From CAWDVR01 sp044869805 (GTDB lineage Bacteria; Acidobacteriota; Thermoanaerobaculia; Multivoradales; SZUA-115): DNA of 64,000 nt. Position 1 is the stretch's first letter. Each line of letters begins with the position of its first letter. Position numbers and translations under genes: made by a program. Under the pieces are notes generated by a model, which searched no databases, was not told the origin of the DNA, and saw only the letters and a program-made list of their open reading frames with translations. Shown here piece by piece: positions 8,601 to 17,043 of the stretch. The stretch spans positions 1-64,000 of the forward strand of contig JBIOXV010000073.1 of assembly GCA_044869805.1 (NCBI GenBank), in the 5' to 3' direction.

Positions 8601-8654
8601 AGCCCGATCGAGCGACGGCCGGCAGGTTGCCCGGCCTAGTGGGAATGCCTCAAC

Positions 8655-11405
8655 TCAAGGCACGCATGCGGAGACGGCGACGTTGTCGAGGAACCAGCCA
8701 TCGTCGGTCACCGTGCAGTCCGTGACCGAGGTGAAGGCGATGCGGACCGACTTGCCGGCGCAGCCGCCGACGTTGCCGGCGATGGCGTTGCAGGCGGCGT
8801 CGAGGTCCACCGTGGTGGTGGTGAAGGCGGTGGAGACGCCGGTCCAGATGCTGGTGCCCGCGCTGCCCGCCGGCGGGCAGTCGGCTCCTACCGTGCCGTT
8901 GTAGCCGCCGGCGAGGATCGCCGAGGCCGGCACGAAGGTGTAGCTGGTGCCGTTGGTGGAGATCGCCAGCGTGCCGCCGTCGAATCCGCTCTCGTAACGG
9001 CGGCGGTGAGCGAACGTCAACCGGGCGGTGGTGGAGCCGGCCGGGATCGAGATGCCGGCGGCGCCGTTGGCCTGGGCGAAGTTGAAGTTGTTGTTGGTGT
9101 AGTTGGCGGTGCAGCTCGTGCCGCCGTAGCGGAAGATCTTGCTGCCGCCGGCCGCGGTGCAGGTCTGGACGCCCCGCCACGGCGTGGTGGTGCCGCCGGA
9201 GAGGAAGGTGCCCTTGGTGAAGCCGTCGAGGCCGGTGGCCGGCGACTCGAAGGTGTGGTTGTAGAGCGTGCTGGTGGTGCAGCTCGGGCAGGCGCTGGTG
9301 GTGGCCGTCGCCTGGTTCGAGTTGCCGGACTCGCAGCCGGTCACCGCGCGCACGACGTAGAAGTACGCGGTGTTGCAGGCGAGGCCGGTGTTGTTGAAGC
9401 TGGTGGTGGCGGAGGAGCCCGCCAGCGTGTACGGCCCGCCGGAAACCGTCGAGCGGTACACGTTGTACGAGGTCGCCCCGGCGACCGCCGTCCACGAGAG
9501 GTTGATCTGGCTGGCCGAGACCGTCGTGGCGCTGAGGCCCGTGGGCGCGGCCGGCGGCGTGCAGGCGGCTCCGAAGTCGACGATGGCGAAGCCGACGTTC
9601 TCCTTCTGGGCGTTGGTCGAGGACCCGGGGTAGAAGTGCCGCGAGTCGGTCCAGGCCATGTAGGCCTTGCCGTTCTTGACGTCCAGCCCCAGGTACTCGC
9701 CGTACTGGTTGGGGTTGCGGTTCGGGTTGTCGGTGGTGTTCTCGTCGGTATAGCTGATGCCGCTGTTGTTGAACTCGGTGGAGTTCTGGCTGGCCTTGGT
9801 GTTGGCTTCGAAGGAGACGCCGCAGTTGGTCGAGCGCGAGGCGTAGTAGTCCACCCGGCGGTTGTTGGCATCGTTCCTGGCGTCGTGCCACACCACCACC
9901 ACGTTGCCGTTCGACTGGTCCACCTGCAGGAACGGGTGGAACTGCGTCCGGGCGGCCAGGCCGTCGTCGTTGACCTTGACCGCCGCCGACCAACTGGCGC
10001 CGTTGTTGGTCGAGCGGCTCACCCAGACGTCGGTCTCGGTGGCGCCCCCCGAAGTCCAGTCGCTGAAGGTCGCGTAGAGCGTGCCGTCGCAGGCGCCGCC
10101 CGAGTTGTCGACGTCGACGGCGCCGAACGGGTTGATGCCGCGGTTGTCGGCGACCGGCGGCTTGTTGGCACCGGAGAAGCCCACCAGGTTGAAGTCCCGC
10201 ACCTGGACCGGCGAGGACCAGGAGACGCCGCCGTTGGTCGAGCGGGTGTACCACATGCGCTCGTCGGAGCAGGTGGCGCTGCAGGTGAGCGAGTCCCACA
10301 CCACGTGCACGGTGCCGTTCTTCTGCACCGCGATCTCGCAGGCGAGGTCGATGCCGCCCACCGGCGCGGTCGGCAGATCGACCTCGTTCCAGGTCACGCC
10401 ATTGTTCGAGGAGTAGGCGAACTTCTCGTTGTTGGCGCGGTCCCAGCAGGTGTAGTGGCGGCCGTAGAAGGGGCTGGCCAGGGTGTTGTCGACGACGTAG
10501 AAGTTCTTGTCCTCGAGGGTGCCGGTGGCCCAGGCATTCTTGATCACGCCCTGGGCCGACCAGGTGGCGCCGCCGTTGGCCGAACGGGCGACGACCATCG
10601 AGTACTGGGTCGAGACCGCGCCGCCGCAGAGCAGCATGTAATTGAGGAAGACCTCGTTGTTGTCGTTCCAGTAGAGCGCGGGGTCGGAGCCGAAGACGGT
10701 GCCGGCGCAGACGCCGAGGTTCCAGACGTTGTTCGAGGGCGCGCAGGTGACGCTCCAGGTGCTGCCGCCGTCGCTCGAGTAGAAGATCGACTGCGTCTGG
10801 TTGTTGTTGCAGGCGGCGATCGTCGTGTTCCAGGTGTTGGCCGCGGCGACGATCTGGTTGGTGTTCCGATGATTGACCGCGATCTGGATCTCGCCGTCGT
10901 AGGCGGTCGGCGCCGGCGTGCTGGTCGAGCCGGCGTTCCGGTTGGTGCCCACCGTGGCCTTGAGGCCGAGACCGAGCTCATCGGCTCCGGTATCCGCCGG
11001 CCAGTCGGAGAGCACGAGGTCGACGTAAGCGTCGCCGTACTGGCTGCGGGCGGTGGCTTCGTTGAGGCGGAGCCAGCGCCGGTGCAGCTCCTCGATGTAG
11101 AGGGGCACCGCGACCTCGTAGTGGCGTGTCTCCATGTCGATCTGGAGGTACTCGAGCGGCGACAGCGGCAGCAGCTTGAGGTAGCGGTCCATCGCCGCCT
11201 GGTCGCTGCCCCTGCCCTGCAGCATCGGGTCCGCCGCGAGCAGCGCCGGCGACGATCGGACCGCCTGATAGAGCGGCATCAGGCGCTGGTGCAGGTCGAC
11301 GGTCTTGCTGATCTCGGCAGCTTGGGCCAAGCCGCCGGCGAAGACCGCGGCCGCCAGCGCTGCCAGCCACGAGGCCTTCCCTCGGAACCGTGGGACTTGA
11401 TGCAT
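8655..11405 (-). CDS. Secreted BNR/Asp-box repeat protein with fibronectin type III domain
   Basis: 916 aa. The start is set by a GGAGG nine bases upstream; longer in-frame starts exist but lack this site. Residues ~8-28 form a signal peptide (SWLAALAAAVFAGGLAQA). A helical prodomain-like region (~30-135) precedes a propeller with at least six Asp-box motifs of the S-x-D-x-G-x-x-W type (SSDGGSTWS, SANGGATWS, SSNNGVTWN, STNGGVSWS, STNNGASWS, STNCGVSFE), as in sialidases and other glycan-binding propellers. A fibronectin type III domain follows (PTGLSATTVSASQINLSW). The last ~190 residues, beginning with a CPSC pair, look like a MAM/immune-inhibitor-A-type beta-sandwich. Sialidase catalytic residues cannot be established, so hydrolase activity is not claimed. 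Confidence 0.85.
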   Translation of the reverse strand: MHQVPRFRGKASWLAALAAAVFAGGLAQAAEISKTVDLHQRLMPLYQAVRSSPALLAADPMLQGRGSDQAAMDRYLKLLPLSPLEYLQIDMETRHYEVAVPLYIEELHRRWLRLNEATARSQYGDAYVDLVLSDWPADTGADELGLGLKATVGTNRNAGSTSTPAPTAYDGEIQIAVNHRNTNQIVAAANTWNTTIAACNNNQTQSIFYSSDGGSTWSVTCAPSNNVWNLGVCAGTVFGSDPALYWNDNNEVFLNYMLLCGGAVSTQYSMVVARSANGGATWSAQGVIKNAWATGTLEDKNFYVVDNTLASPFYGRHYTCWDRANNEKFAYSSNNGVTWNEVDLPTAPVGGIDLACEIAVQKNGTVHVVWDSLTCSATCSDERMWYTRSTNGGVSWSSPVQVRDFNLVGFSGANKPPVADNRGINPFGAVDVDNSGGACDGTLYATFSDWTSGGATETDVWVSRSTNNGASWSAAVKVNDDGLAARTQFHPFLQVDQSNGNVVVVWHDARNDANNRRVDYYASRSTNCGVSFEANTKASQNSTEFNNSGISYTDENTTDNPNRNPNQYGEYLGLDVKNGKAYMAWTDSRHFYPGSSTNAQKENVGFAIVDFGAACTPPAAPTGLSATTVSASQINLSWTAVAGATSYNVYRSTVSGGPYTLAGSSATTSFNNTGLACNTAYFYVVRAVTGCESGNSNQATATTSACPSCTTSTLYNHTFESPATGLDGFTKGTFLSGGTTTPWRGVQTCTAAGGSKIFRYGGTSCTANYTNNNFNFAQANGAAGISIPAGSTTARLTFAHRRRYESGFDGGTLAISTNGTSYTFVPASAILAGGYNGTVGADCPPAGSAGTSIWTGVSTAFTTTTVDLDAACNAIAGNVGGCAGKSVRIAFTSVTDCTVTDDGWFLDNVAVSACVP

Positions 11406-11414
11406 CGGAGGCAT

Positions 11415-11419
11415 CCTCC
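11415..11419 (-). promoter_or_regulatory. Ribosome binding site fixing the BNR gene start
   Basis: GGAGG on the minus strand ends nine bases before ATG 11405. The other nearby ATG (11414) directly abuts this sequence and could not use it. Confidence 0.6.
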
Positions 11420-11495
11420 ATTCGAGGTGTCGGGGCCGGCTCATCCGGCACGACGGGGCCGCTCTCCCCCGGGTCGGGGAAGGCGCGCAGTCACG

Positions 11496-11527
11496 GCGAA
11501 AGGCCCCCCGGTCGGGTGGCCTTTCGC
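11496..11527. other. Perfect 10-bp inverted repeat in a divergent intergenic region
   Basis: GCGAAAGGCC at 11496-11505 pairs with GGCCTTTCGC at 11518-11527, with a further three pairs inside. No T tract follows on either strand. It lies in the 255-bp divergent region between the BNR gene and the sulfatase gene, and would be in the 5' leader of the BNR mRNA. It may be a leader hairpin or an operator. Confidence 0.45.
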
Positions 11528-11660
11528 GAGACGGATCAGATTCGTTCTGGGGGCGCAGAAGCGCGGACACGAGATTCTACGCCGATGCGCACGAAAATCA
11601 ACCTGGAAGCTCGGCGCTATAGTGCGCGCCGCTCACTAGCACAGGACAGAGCGGGAAAAG

Positions 11661-13850
11661 ATGAACGCAGTGAAATCTGGCGATATGAGCTCTGAAGAGC
11701 GATCCGCGAAGACCCGGCTCCTCCCGGCACGCTTGCACGCCGGTTGCCTCCTGGCCGGGGGCCTTCTCGTGGGCTCAGCTCTCCTCGCCGACGAGCCCGG
11801 CCCCAACATCGTGCTCGTCACCCTCGACACCACCCGCGCCGACCACCTCGGTGCCTGGGGCTGGCCGCACGCGCGCACACCGAACCTCGACGCTCTCGCC
11901 GCGCGCGGCGCTCGCTTCGCGCGCTGCGACACCGCGGCCCCGATCACTCTGCCGAGCCACGCCACCATCCTCTCCGGCCTGCTGCCGCCCCGGCACGGGG
12001 TGCGCGACAACGGCACCTTCGTGCTCGACGCCACGGTGGAGACGGTGGCCGAGCGCCTGCGCGCCGGCGGCTACGACACCGCGGCCGTGGTGTCGGCGGT
12101 GGTGCTGGCGCGCCGCCACGGCCTGGACCAGGGCTTCCGCGCCTACGACGACGACCTCTGGAAGGGCTACGCCGCCGGCACCGAGGTCTCCGAGCGCCAG
12201 GCCGAGGCCACCACCGAAGCGGCACTGGCGGCGCTGGGCCGTCTCCGGCCGCCGTTCTTCCTCTGGGTGCACTACTTCGACCCGCACGAGGAGTACCGGC
12301 CGCCGGCCCGCTTCGCCGACGCGGGCGCCGGGCCGTACCGCCTCTACGACGCCGAGATCACCTACATGGACGCCGAGATCGGGCGGCTGCTCGCCCGCCT
12401 GCCGGCTGACACCGCCGTGGTGGTGGTGGGCGACCACGGCGAGATGCTCGGCGAGCACGGCGAGACCTCCCACGGCCTGCTGCTCGCGCGCGGCGCGCGG
12501 CGGGTGCCGTTGCTGCTCGCCGGGCCCGGCGTGCCGGCCGGCAGGGCCACGGACTGCCTGGTGCGCACGGCGGACGTGGCGCCCACATTGCTCGCCCTCG
12601 CGGGCGCGCCCGTTCCGGCCGGGCTCGACGGCGAGAGCCTGCTGCCCGTGCCCGAGCGCAGCTCCGCGGCCGCCTGCGATCGCGCGAGCTACAGCGAGAG
12701 CTTCCTGCCGTTCTTCGCCTACCGCTGGTACCCGTTGCGGGCGATCTCGGATGGGCGCCTGCTCTTCCTCCAGGCGCCGAAGCCTTCACTCTTCCGGCTG
12801 GAGAGAGATCCCGAGGAAGCCAGGGACCTCGCCGCCTCCGAGCCGGCGCTGGCGCGCTCGTGGGCGAAGCGCCTGGTGAGCCTTCTCTCTACGATGGGCG
12901 AGACGGTCGAGGCCCGCGTCGAGCCCGAGAACGTGCTCACCGCCGAGCAGCGTCGCCAGCTCGAGAGCCTGGGCTATTTGGGAGCGTCTCTTGGGGGCGC
13001 GTCTCTTGGGGGAGCGGCGGCCGGCACGGGCTATGCGCCGGCGGTGGTGTCCGCCGACCTCCCCGATCCGCGGCGCATGACGCAGCTTGCCCGCGACCTC
13101 CACGAGGCAGCCCGCCAGGTGCAGGAGAACCGCTTCCAGGAGGCGCTGCCCAGGCTGTCGGCGATCGTCAAGCAAGACCCGCACAACTTCCCGGCCCTGT
13201 CGCTCGCCGGCCTCTGCCTCAAGGAGACCGGCAAGCTCGAGAGCGCGCTGGCGCTGCTCCAGCAGGCCAGCCGCCAGAACCCGCTGTCCGCCGTGCCGGT
13301 GGCCAACGCCGCCGCCGTGCTCCTCGAGCTGGGGCGCCAGCCGGAGGCGGAGCGCGAGTACCGGCGCGCCCTGGCGCTCGATCCCTCGCAGACCGCCGCG
13401 GCCTCCAACCTCGCCCGTCTGCTCCGCGAGCGCGGCGCGCGCCAGGAGGCGCTCTCGGTTCTCGACGGCTCGCTCGCCGCCGGAGCGCACGCGCCGGAGA
13501 TCCACCTCGAGCGCGGCGTGGCCCTGGCCGAGGCCGGCCGCATGGCGGATGCGCTCGCCAGCTTCCACGAGGCGGCGCGCCGCAACCCCACCGACCCGGT
13601 GGCCCTCGAGAACGCCGCCCGCGCCGCTTACCAGCTCGAGCGCTACCGCGAGGCGGCGCGGCTCTACGAACAGCTCCTGCGGCTCGCCGCCCATCGCCTC
13701 GACGCCTGGAAGACTCTGGGCGCGATCTACCTCTACAGCCTGGACGACCGCCCGGCGGCGCTCGCCGCCTTCCGCCGCGCCCTGGCCCTCGAGACCGACG
13801 CCGGCGAGAAGACGAAGCTGGTGGAGGTGATCGCGGCGCTGGGAGGCTAG
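11661..13850 (+). CDS. Sulfatase/alkaline-phosphatase-fold hydrolase with C-terminal TPR repeats
   Basis: 729 aa. An N-terminal hydrophobic segment (~residues 27-43) suggests export or anchoring. Residues ~48-420 have the sulfatase fold: NIVLVTLDTTRADHLG, the nucleophile region ITLPSHATILSG, FFLWVHYFDPHEEY, and VVVGDHGEMLGEHGE for metals. The position of the modified Cys/Ser in classic sulfatases is occupied by Thr96 (TLPSH instead of C/S-x-P-S-R). Thr is the nucleophile in phosphoglycerol transferases, so phosphotransfer or phosphodiester hydrolysis is as likely as sulfate ester hydrolysis. From ~residue 470 on there are about seven TPR-like helical pairs (ALSLAGLCLKETGKLESAL, EAEREYRRALALDPSQ, EAARLYEQLLRLA). 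The substrate is unknown. Confidence 0.85.
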   Translation: MNAVKSGDMSSEERSAKTRLLPARLHAGCLLAGGLLVGSALLADEPGPNIVLVTLDTTRADHLGAWGWPHARTPNLDALAARGARFARCDTAAPITLPSHATILSGLLPPRHGVRDNGTFVLDATVETVAERLRAGGYDTAAVVSAVVLARRHGLDQGFRAYDDDLWKGYAAGTEVSERQAEATTEAALAALGRLRPPFFLWVHYFDPHEEYRPPARFADAGAGPYRLYDAEITYMDAEIGRLLARLPADTAVVVVGDHGEMLGEHGETSHGLLLARGARRVPLLLAGPGVPAGRATDCLVRTADVAPTLLALAGAPVPAGLDGESLLPVPERSSAAACDRASYSESFLPFFAYRWYPLRAISDGRLLFLQAPKPSLFRLERDPEEARDLAASEPALARSWAKRLVSLLSTMGETVEARVEPENVLTAEQRRQLESLGYLGASLGGASLGGAAAGTGYAPAVVSADLPDPRRMTQLARDLHEAARQVQENRFQEALPRLSAIVKQDPHNFPALSLAGLCLKETGKLESALALLQQASRQNPLSAVPVANAAAVLLELGRQPEAEREYRRALALDPSQTAAASNLARLLRERGARQEALSVLDGSLAAGAHAPEIHLERGVALAEAGRMADALASFHEAARRNPTDPVALENAARAAYQLERYREAARLYEQLLRLAAHRLDAWKTLGAIYLYSLDDRPAALAAFRRALALETDAGEKTKLVEVIAALGG

Positions 13851-14644
13851 GCGCCGGGCTGGAGCATCCTGCCCGCGAGCTCCTTCACCAGCTTCGCCGC
13901 CACCGCGGCCGTGACCCCGGTCGGGTCCTGGGAGGGGTTGAGCTCGACCACGTCGGCGCCGACGATCGGCCCTGCGGCGGCGTGGATCAGCGCCACGACC
14001 TCGCTGACCGTGAGGCCCCCGGGCTCGCGGTGGGACACGCCGGGAGCGAACGCGGGGTCGAGCCCGTCGAGGTCGATCGACAGGTAGACCGGGCCGTCGA
14101 GCTTGGGCTGCGCTCCGGCCCTCCAGGCGCGCATGTCGAGGATCTCCACACCGAAGCGCGTCGCCTGCTCGCGCTGGTGGGTGTTGGCGGTACGGATGCC
14201 CACCTGTACCAGGCGCGAGGCGAGGCCCTCCTCCAGGATGCGGGCGAACGGGCAGGCGTGCGAGTAACGGTCGCCCTCGAACTCGTCGTAGAGGTCGGGA
14301 TGGGCGTCGACGTGCAGGATCGCGACCGGCCCGTGAGCGCGGGCCACGGCGCGCACCACCGGATAGGTCACGGAGTGATCGCCGCCGAGGGCGATGGGCC
14401 GCCCGTCATTTTCCAGGAGGGCCGCGATGCCCGCCTCGATGGCGGCCCGCGCCGCGGCGGGCTCACCGAGCACCAGATCGCCGGCGTCCGCGAGGGAGCG
14501 GGTATCGACCCCGAGCTCGCTCCAGTGGTTGGTGCCGGGCGACGCCAGCACCTCGCGGATGGCGCGCGGCCCGTCCGCGGAGCCACGCTGGAACGACGAG
14601 CTGGCGTCGTAGGGAAGCCCGATCAGGCGAGGGGCGGGAGGCAT
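13847..14644 (-). CDS. speB: Agmatinase/ureohydrolase
   Basis: 265 aa, matching the ureohydrolase family. All manganese-binding signatures are visible: GGDHS, VDAHPDLYDEF and SIDLDGLDPAFAPGVSHREP. These supply the His and Asp ligands for the binuclear Mn centre. The likely reaction is agmatine to putrescine plus urea; formimidoglutamase or guanidinobutyrase cannot be excluded on motifs alone. It is the last gene of a leftward operon with the two glutaredoxins and the PEP-mutase-family gene, 28 bp after the first glutaredoxin. Its stop overlaps the convergent sulfatase gene by 4 bp. Confidence 0.85.
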   Translation of the reverse strand: MPPAPRLIGLPYDASSSFQRGSADGPRAIREVLASPGTNHWSELGVDTRSLADAGDLVLGEPAAARAAIEAGIAALLENDGRPIALGGDHSVTYPVVRAVARAHGPVAILHVDAHPDLYDEFEGDRYSHACPFARILEEGLASRLVQVGIRTANTHQREQATRFGVEILDMRAWRAGAQPKLDGPVYLSIDLDGLDPAFAPGVSHREPGGLTVSEVVALIHAAAGPIVGADVVELNPSQDPTGVTAAVAAKLVKELAGRMLQPGA

Positions 14645-14672
14645 GCGGCGTGGCGGGCGTTCGACGCTTGCT

Positions 14673-15323
14673 CTAGTCGGCCTTCGCGCCGGCCGCGGGT
14701 GCTGCCGCCGGCTGCTGCCGCTCCGCCACCAGGCGGCGGATCTTGGTCTCGTTGAAGCCGCGCAGCAGCGTGCCGTCGATGTCGATCAAGGGAATCCCGG
14801 AGTAGCCGTTGCCCTTCTCCGTGTATTCCAGGCGGGCGGCGGCGCTCTTCTCGATGTCCTTGTCCTCGAAGTCCTCGCCGAGGGCGGTGAGCAACGCCCT
14901 GGCTTTGCGGCAGTAGCCGCACCAGGAGGTGGTGTAGAGGACGATCGGCTCGCGGCTGGAGGTGGCCGCCGTTGTGCCCGGAGCCACGTGACCCACGTCC
15001 GCGTCGGTCAGCACCAGCACCGGCTTCTTGGGAGCGGTGGGTGGGGCTTTCGGAGGAGCCGGCGCCGGCGGCGCATTGCGGCGCGCCGTCTCGGCGCGGC
15101 TGGCGTCGAGGTCCACTTCGTCGACCCGCAGCGACGACAGCACGCCGCCGGTGCTGGTGAACTTGACCACCTTGCCCGAAACCGCCCAGGCGCCCTTGGT
15201 CTCGATCGCCTTGCCGTCGCGCGTCACCAGCCAGTCGGCGCGGGCGGGGGAGCAGAGGGCGAGGAGGAGCATCGCGAGGAGGAGTGCCCCGGGCCTGACA
15301 GCCGCAACATGGACGCGCGTCAT
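14673..15323 (-). CDS. Exported glutaredoxin-domain protein (CGYC)
   Basis: 216 aa. Signal peptide (LLLAMLLLALCSPARA) and then a small N-terminal domain starting DWLVTRDGKAIETKGAW, whose strand pattern recurs in the paralogue at 16200. A Pro/Ala linker leads into KPVLVLTDADV and a glutaredoxin domain with WCGYC as redox motif and a conserved IPLIDIDG (cis-Pro). Likely a periplasmic thiol reductase or oxidase. The role of the N-terminal DUF4124-like small domain is unknown. It is flanked in the operon by the agmatinase and a PEP-mutase-family gene. Confidence 0.82.
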   Translation of the reverse strand: MTRVHVAAVRPGALLLAMLLLALCSPARADWLVTRDGKAIETKGAWAVSGKVVKFTSTGGVLSSLRVDEVDLDASRAETARRNAPPAPAPPKAPPTAPKKPVLVLTDADVGHVAPGTTAATSSREPIVLYTTSWCGYCRKARALLTALGEDFEDKDIEKSAAARLEYTEKGNGYSGIPLIDIDGTLLRGFNETKIRRLVAERQQPAAAPAAGAKAD

Positions 15324-15371
15324 CGTCTTGTCTCCGTGAGCTATGCCATCCAGATCGCGAGCATCCTACCG

Positions 15372-16190
15372 TTAGTCCCTGGTGAAGGCCCGGTTGATCT
15401 CGGCGAAAGGCACGGCACGGGCCAGCGCCGTGAAGGTCCCGTGCTCCGCGATCTCCTTCGCGGCCGCGAGGAAGCCGGTCCAGGCCGTGCGGGCGAGCGC
15501 GCCACCGACGCTGATGCGTCGCACGCCGATCGCCGCCAGCTCGGCCACGGTGGTGAAGTCGCCGCCCACCAGCGCATTGACGGGCCTCGGCGCCACCGCC
15601 GCGACCACGGCCTGAAGGTCGGCCACCTGACGGATCCCCGGCCCATAGAGGCACTCGGCGCCTGCCTCGGCAAAGGCCGTCAGGCGGCGGATGGTCTCCG
15701 GGAGGTCCGGGCGGCCGACCAGGAAGCCCTCGCTGCGGGCGGTGAGCAGCACGCCGGTGCCGCTGGCGTCGATCGCCCCGCGGGCCGCCCGGATCCGCTC
15801 GACGGCGAGCTCGAAGTCGTAGAGTGGGCTCGCGGCCTCGCCGGTCGAGTCCTCGATCGACAGGCCGGCGATCCCGGTGGCCGTGGCGGCAGCGACGTTC
15901 GCGGCCACCCCCTCAGGCTCGCGGGCGAAGCCGCCCTCGAAGTCCGCGTTCACCGGCACGCCCACCCCGGCGCTGATCGACCGCAGGTGGGCGAGCGCTT
16001 CCGCGAGCGACACGCCGTTGTCCGGCCGGCCGAGGGACCAGGCGAAGCCGGAGCTGGTGGTGGCGAGCGCCGCGAAGCCGAGCTGCACCAGGACGCGGGC
16101 GCTGCCCAGGTCCCAGGGGTTGGGGAGCACGAAGCAGCCGGACTCGTGGAGCTCGCGGAAGGTGCGGACGCGGTCGCTCTGCTGGCTCAC
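15372..16190 (-). CDS. Isocitrate lyase/PEP mutase family protein
   Basis: 272 aa. An N-terminal FRELHESGCFVLPNPWDLGSA with LGFAALATTSSGFAW is the usual start of the ICL/PEPM family; VNADFEGGF supplies metal-binding Asp residues and GLSIEDSTG another conserved loop. LLTARSEGFL is the equivalent of the conserved Arg loop. The catalytic Cys of true isocitrate lyase (KKCGH) is not present, so this is probably a 2,3-dimethylmalate lyase/oxaloacetate hydrolase or phosphonopyruvate-type enzyme. The exact substrate is not predictable. It sits between two glutaredoxin paralogues in one operon. Confidence 0.82.
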   Translation of the reverse strand: MSQQSDRVRTFRELHESGCFVLPNPWDLGSARVLVQLGFAALATTSSGFAWSLGRPDNGVSLAEALAHLRSISAGVGVPVNADFEGGFAREPEGVAANVAAATATGIAGLSIEDSTGEAASPLYDFELAVERIRAARGAIDASGTGVLLTARSEGFLVGRPDLPETIRRLTAFAEAGAECLYGPGIRQVADLQAVVAAVAPRPVNALVGGDFTTVAELAAIGVRRISVGGALARTAWTGFLAAAKEIAEHGTFTALARAVPFAEINRAFTRD

Positions 16191-16199
16191 GGTTTCAGT

Positions 16200-16868
16200 C
16201 TAGCGCTGGACGGCTTCCGCTTTCTCGGCGGCCAGCCGCAGGGCGCGCCGCGTGAGAGCGGCCTGGAGCCAGGGCCCGTCGATGCCGAAGGAGAGCTCGC
16301 CGTCGATGTCGATCAGCGGCACCTTGATCCCGGTTTCACCAGACTTCGTCTCGTACTCCTGCCGTGCCTCCGGGCTCTTCTCGATGTCCTTCTCGATGAA
16401 GCGCACGCCGAGGGAGGCGAAGAAGGACTTCGCTCGCTTGCACACCGGGCACCAGTCGGTGGTGTACAGGATGATGTCGCCAGTGGCCGAGGTCGAGGCG
16501 GCCGCGACGGTTGCCGGGTCGACGTGCTTGACATCGGCGTCGGTGAGCACCAGCACCGGCTTCTTCGGTGCCGTCGGCGGGGGAGCGGGGGCAGGGGCCG
16601 GCGGGGCCTTGCGCCGTTCGGTCTCCGTCCGGCTCGCTTCGAGATCGAGCTCTTCGACCCGGATCGAGGAGAGCGTGCCGGTCGGGGTGGTGAAGCGCAC
16701 CAGCTTGCCCCGCACCTCCCAGGCTCCACGAGTCTCGATGACCTTGCCGTCGCAGGTCAGCAGCCAGTCTGCCCGGGCAGGGAGGCAGCCGAGGGCGACA
16801 AGAGCGGCGACAACCCACGGTCGCGTTCTCGCTGGTCGCGGAGCGGAAACTTCGCCGGCCTTCTTCAT
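16200..16868 (-). CDS. Exported glutaredoxin-domain protein (CPVC), paralogue of the 14673 gene
   Basis: 222 aa. The layout is the same as in the 14673 gene: signal peptide (VVAALVALGCLPARA), an N-terminal DWLLTCDGKVIETRGAW domain, a Pro/Ala linker, KPVLVLTDADV and a glutaredoxin domain with WCPVC and VPLIDIDG. The CPVC motif differs from the paralogue's CGYC, suggesting a different redox potential or partner. The two share enough sequence to indicate an internal duplication around the PEP-mutase-family gene. It is the first gene of the operon; a short upstream region (16869-17043) also contains a promoter for the opposite strand. Confidence 0.82.
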   Translation of the reverse strand: MKKAGEVSAPRPARTRPWVVAALVALGCLPARADWLLTCDGKVIETRGAWEVRGKLVRFTTPTGTLSSIRVEELDLEASRTETERRKAPPAPAPAPPPTAPKKPVLVLTDADVKHVDPATVAAASTSATGDIILYTTDWCPVCKRAKSFFASLGVRFIEKDIEKSPEARQEYETKSGETGIKVPLIDIDGELSFGIDGPWLQAALTRRALRLAAEKAEAVQR

Positions 16869-16961
16869 GGCACCTCCGAGGCTCGGTGACTTCTCGATTG
16901 AGCGAATCCTATGCTATTGCGATCGGACCGCACAACCGGCCAGTCGCTCTCCATACCTCTG

Positions 16962-16990
16962 TTGACAGGGATGGGACCGGGGTTTAGTTT
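16962..16990 (+). promoter_or_regulatory. Sigma70-type promoter for the DUF2270 gene
   Basis: A perfect TTGACA at 16962-16967, a 17-bp spacer and TAGTTT at 16985-16990. The predicted start is ~45 bp upstream of the GTG at 17044. Confidence 0.5.
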
Positions 16991-17043
16991 GCCCGGCGAG
17001 CCAACCGTCAGCGCCGCGCCGCGAGCGGCCGGGAAGGGAGATC

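Noticed and set aside
9006..11639. 877-codon open frame opposite the BNR-repeat gene
   Set aside because: The minus-strand protein has a signal peptide, six Asp boxes and a fibronectin domain; the plus-strand frame is a GC-driven shadow.
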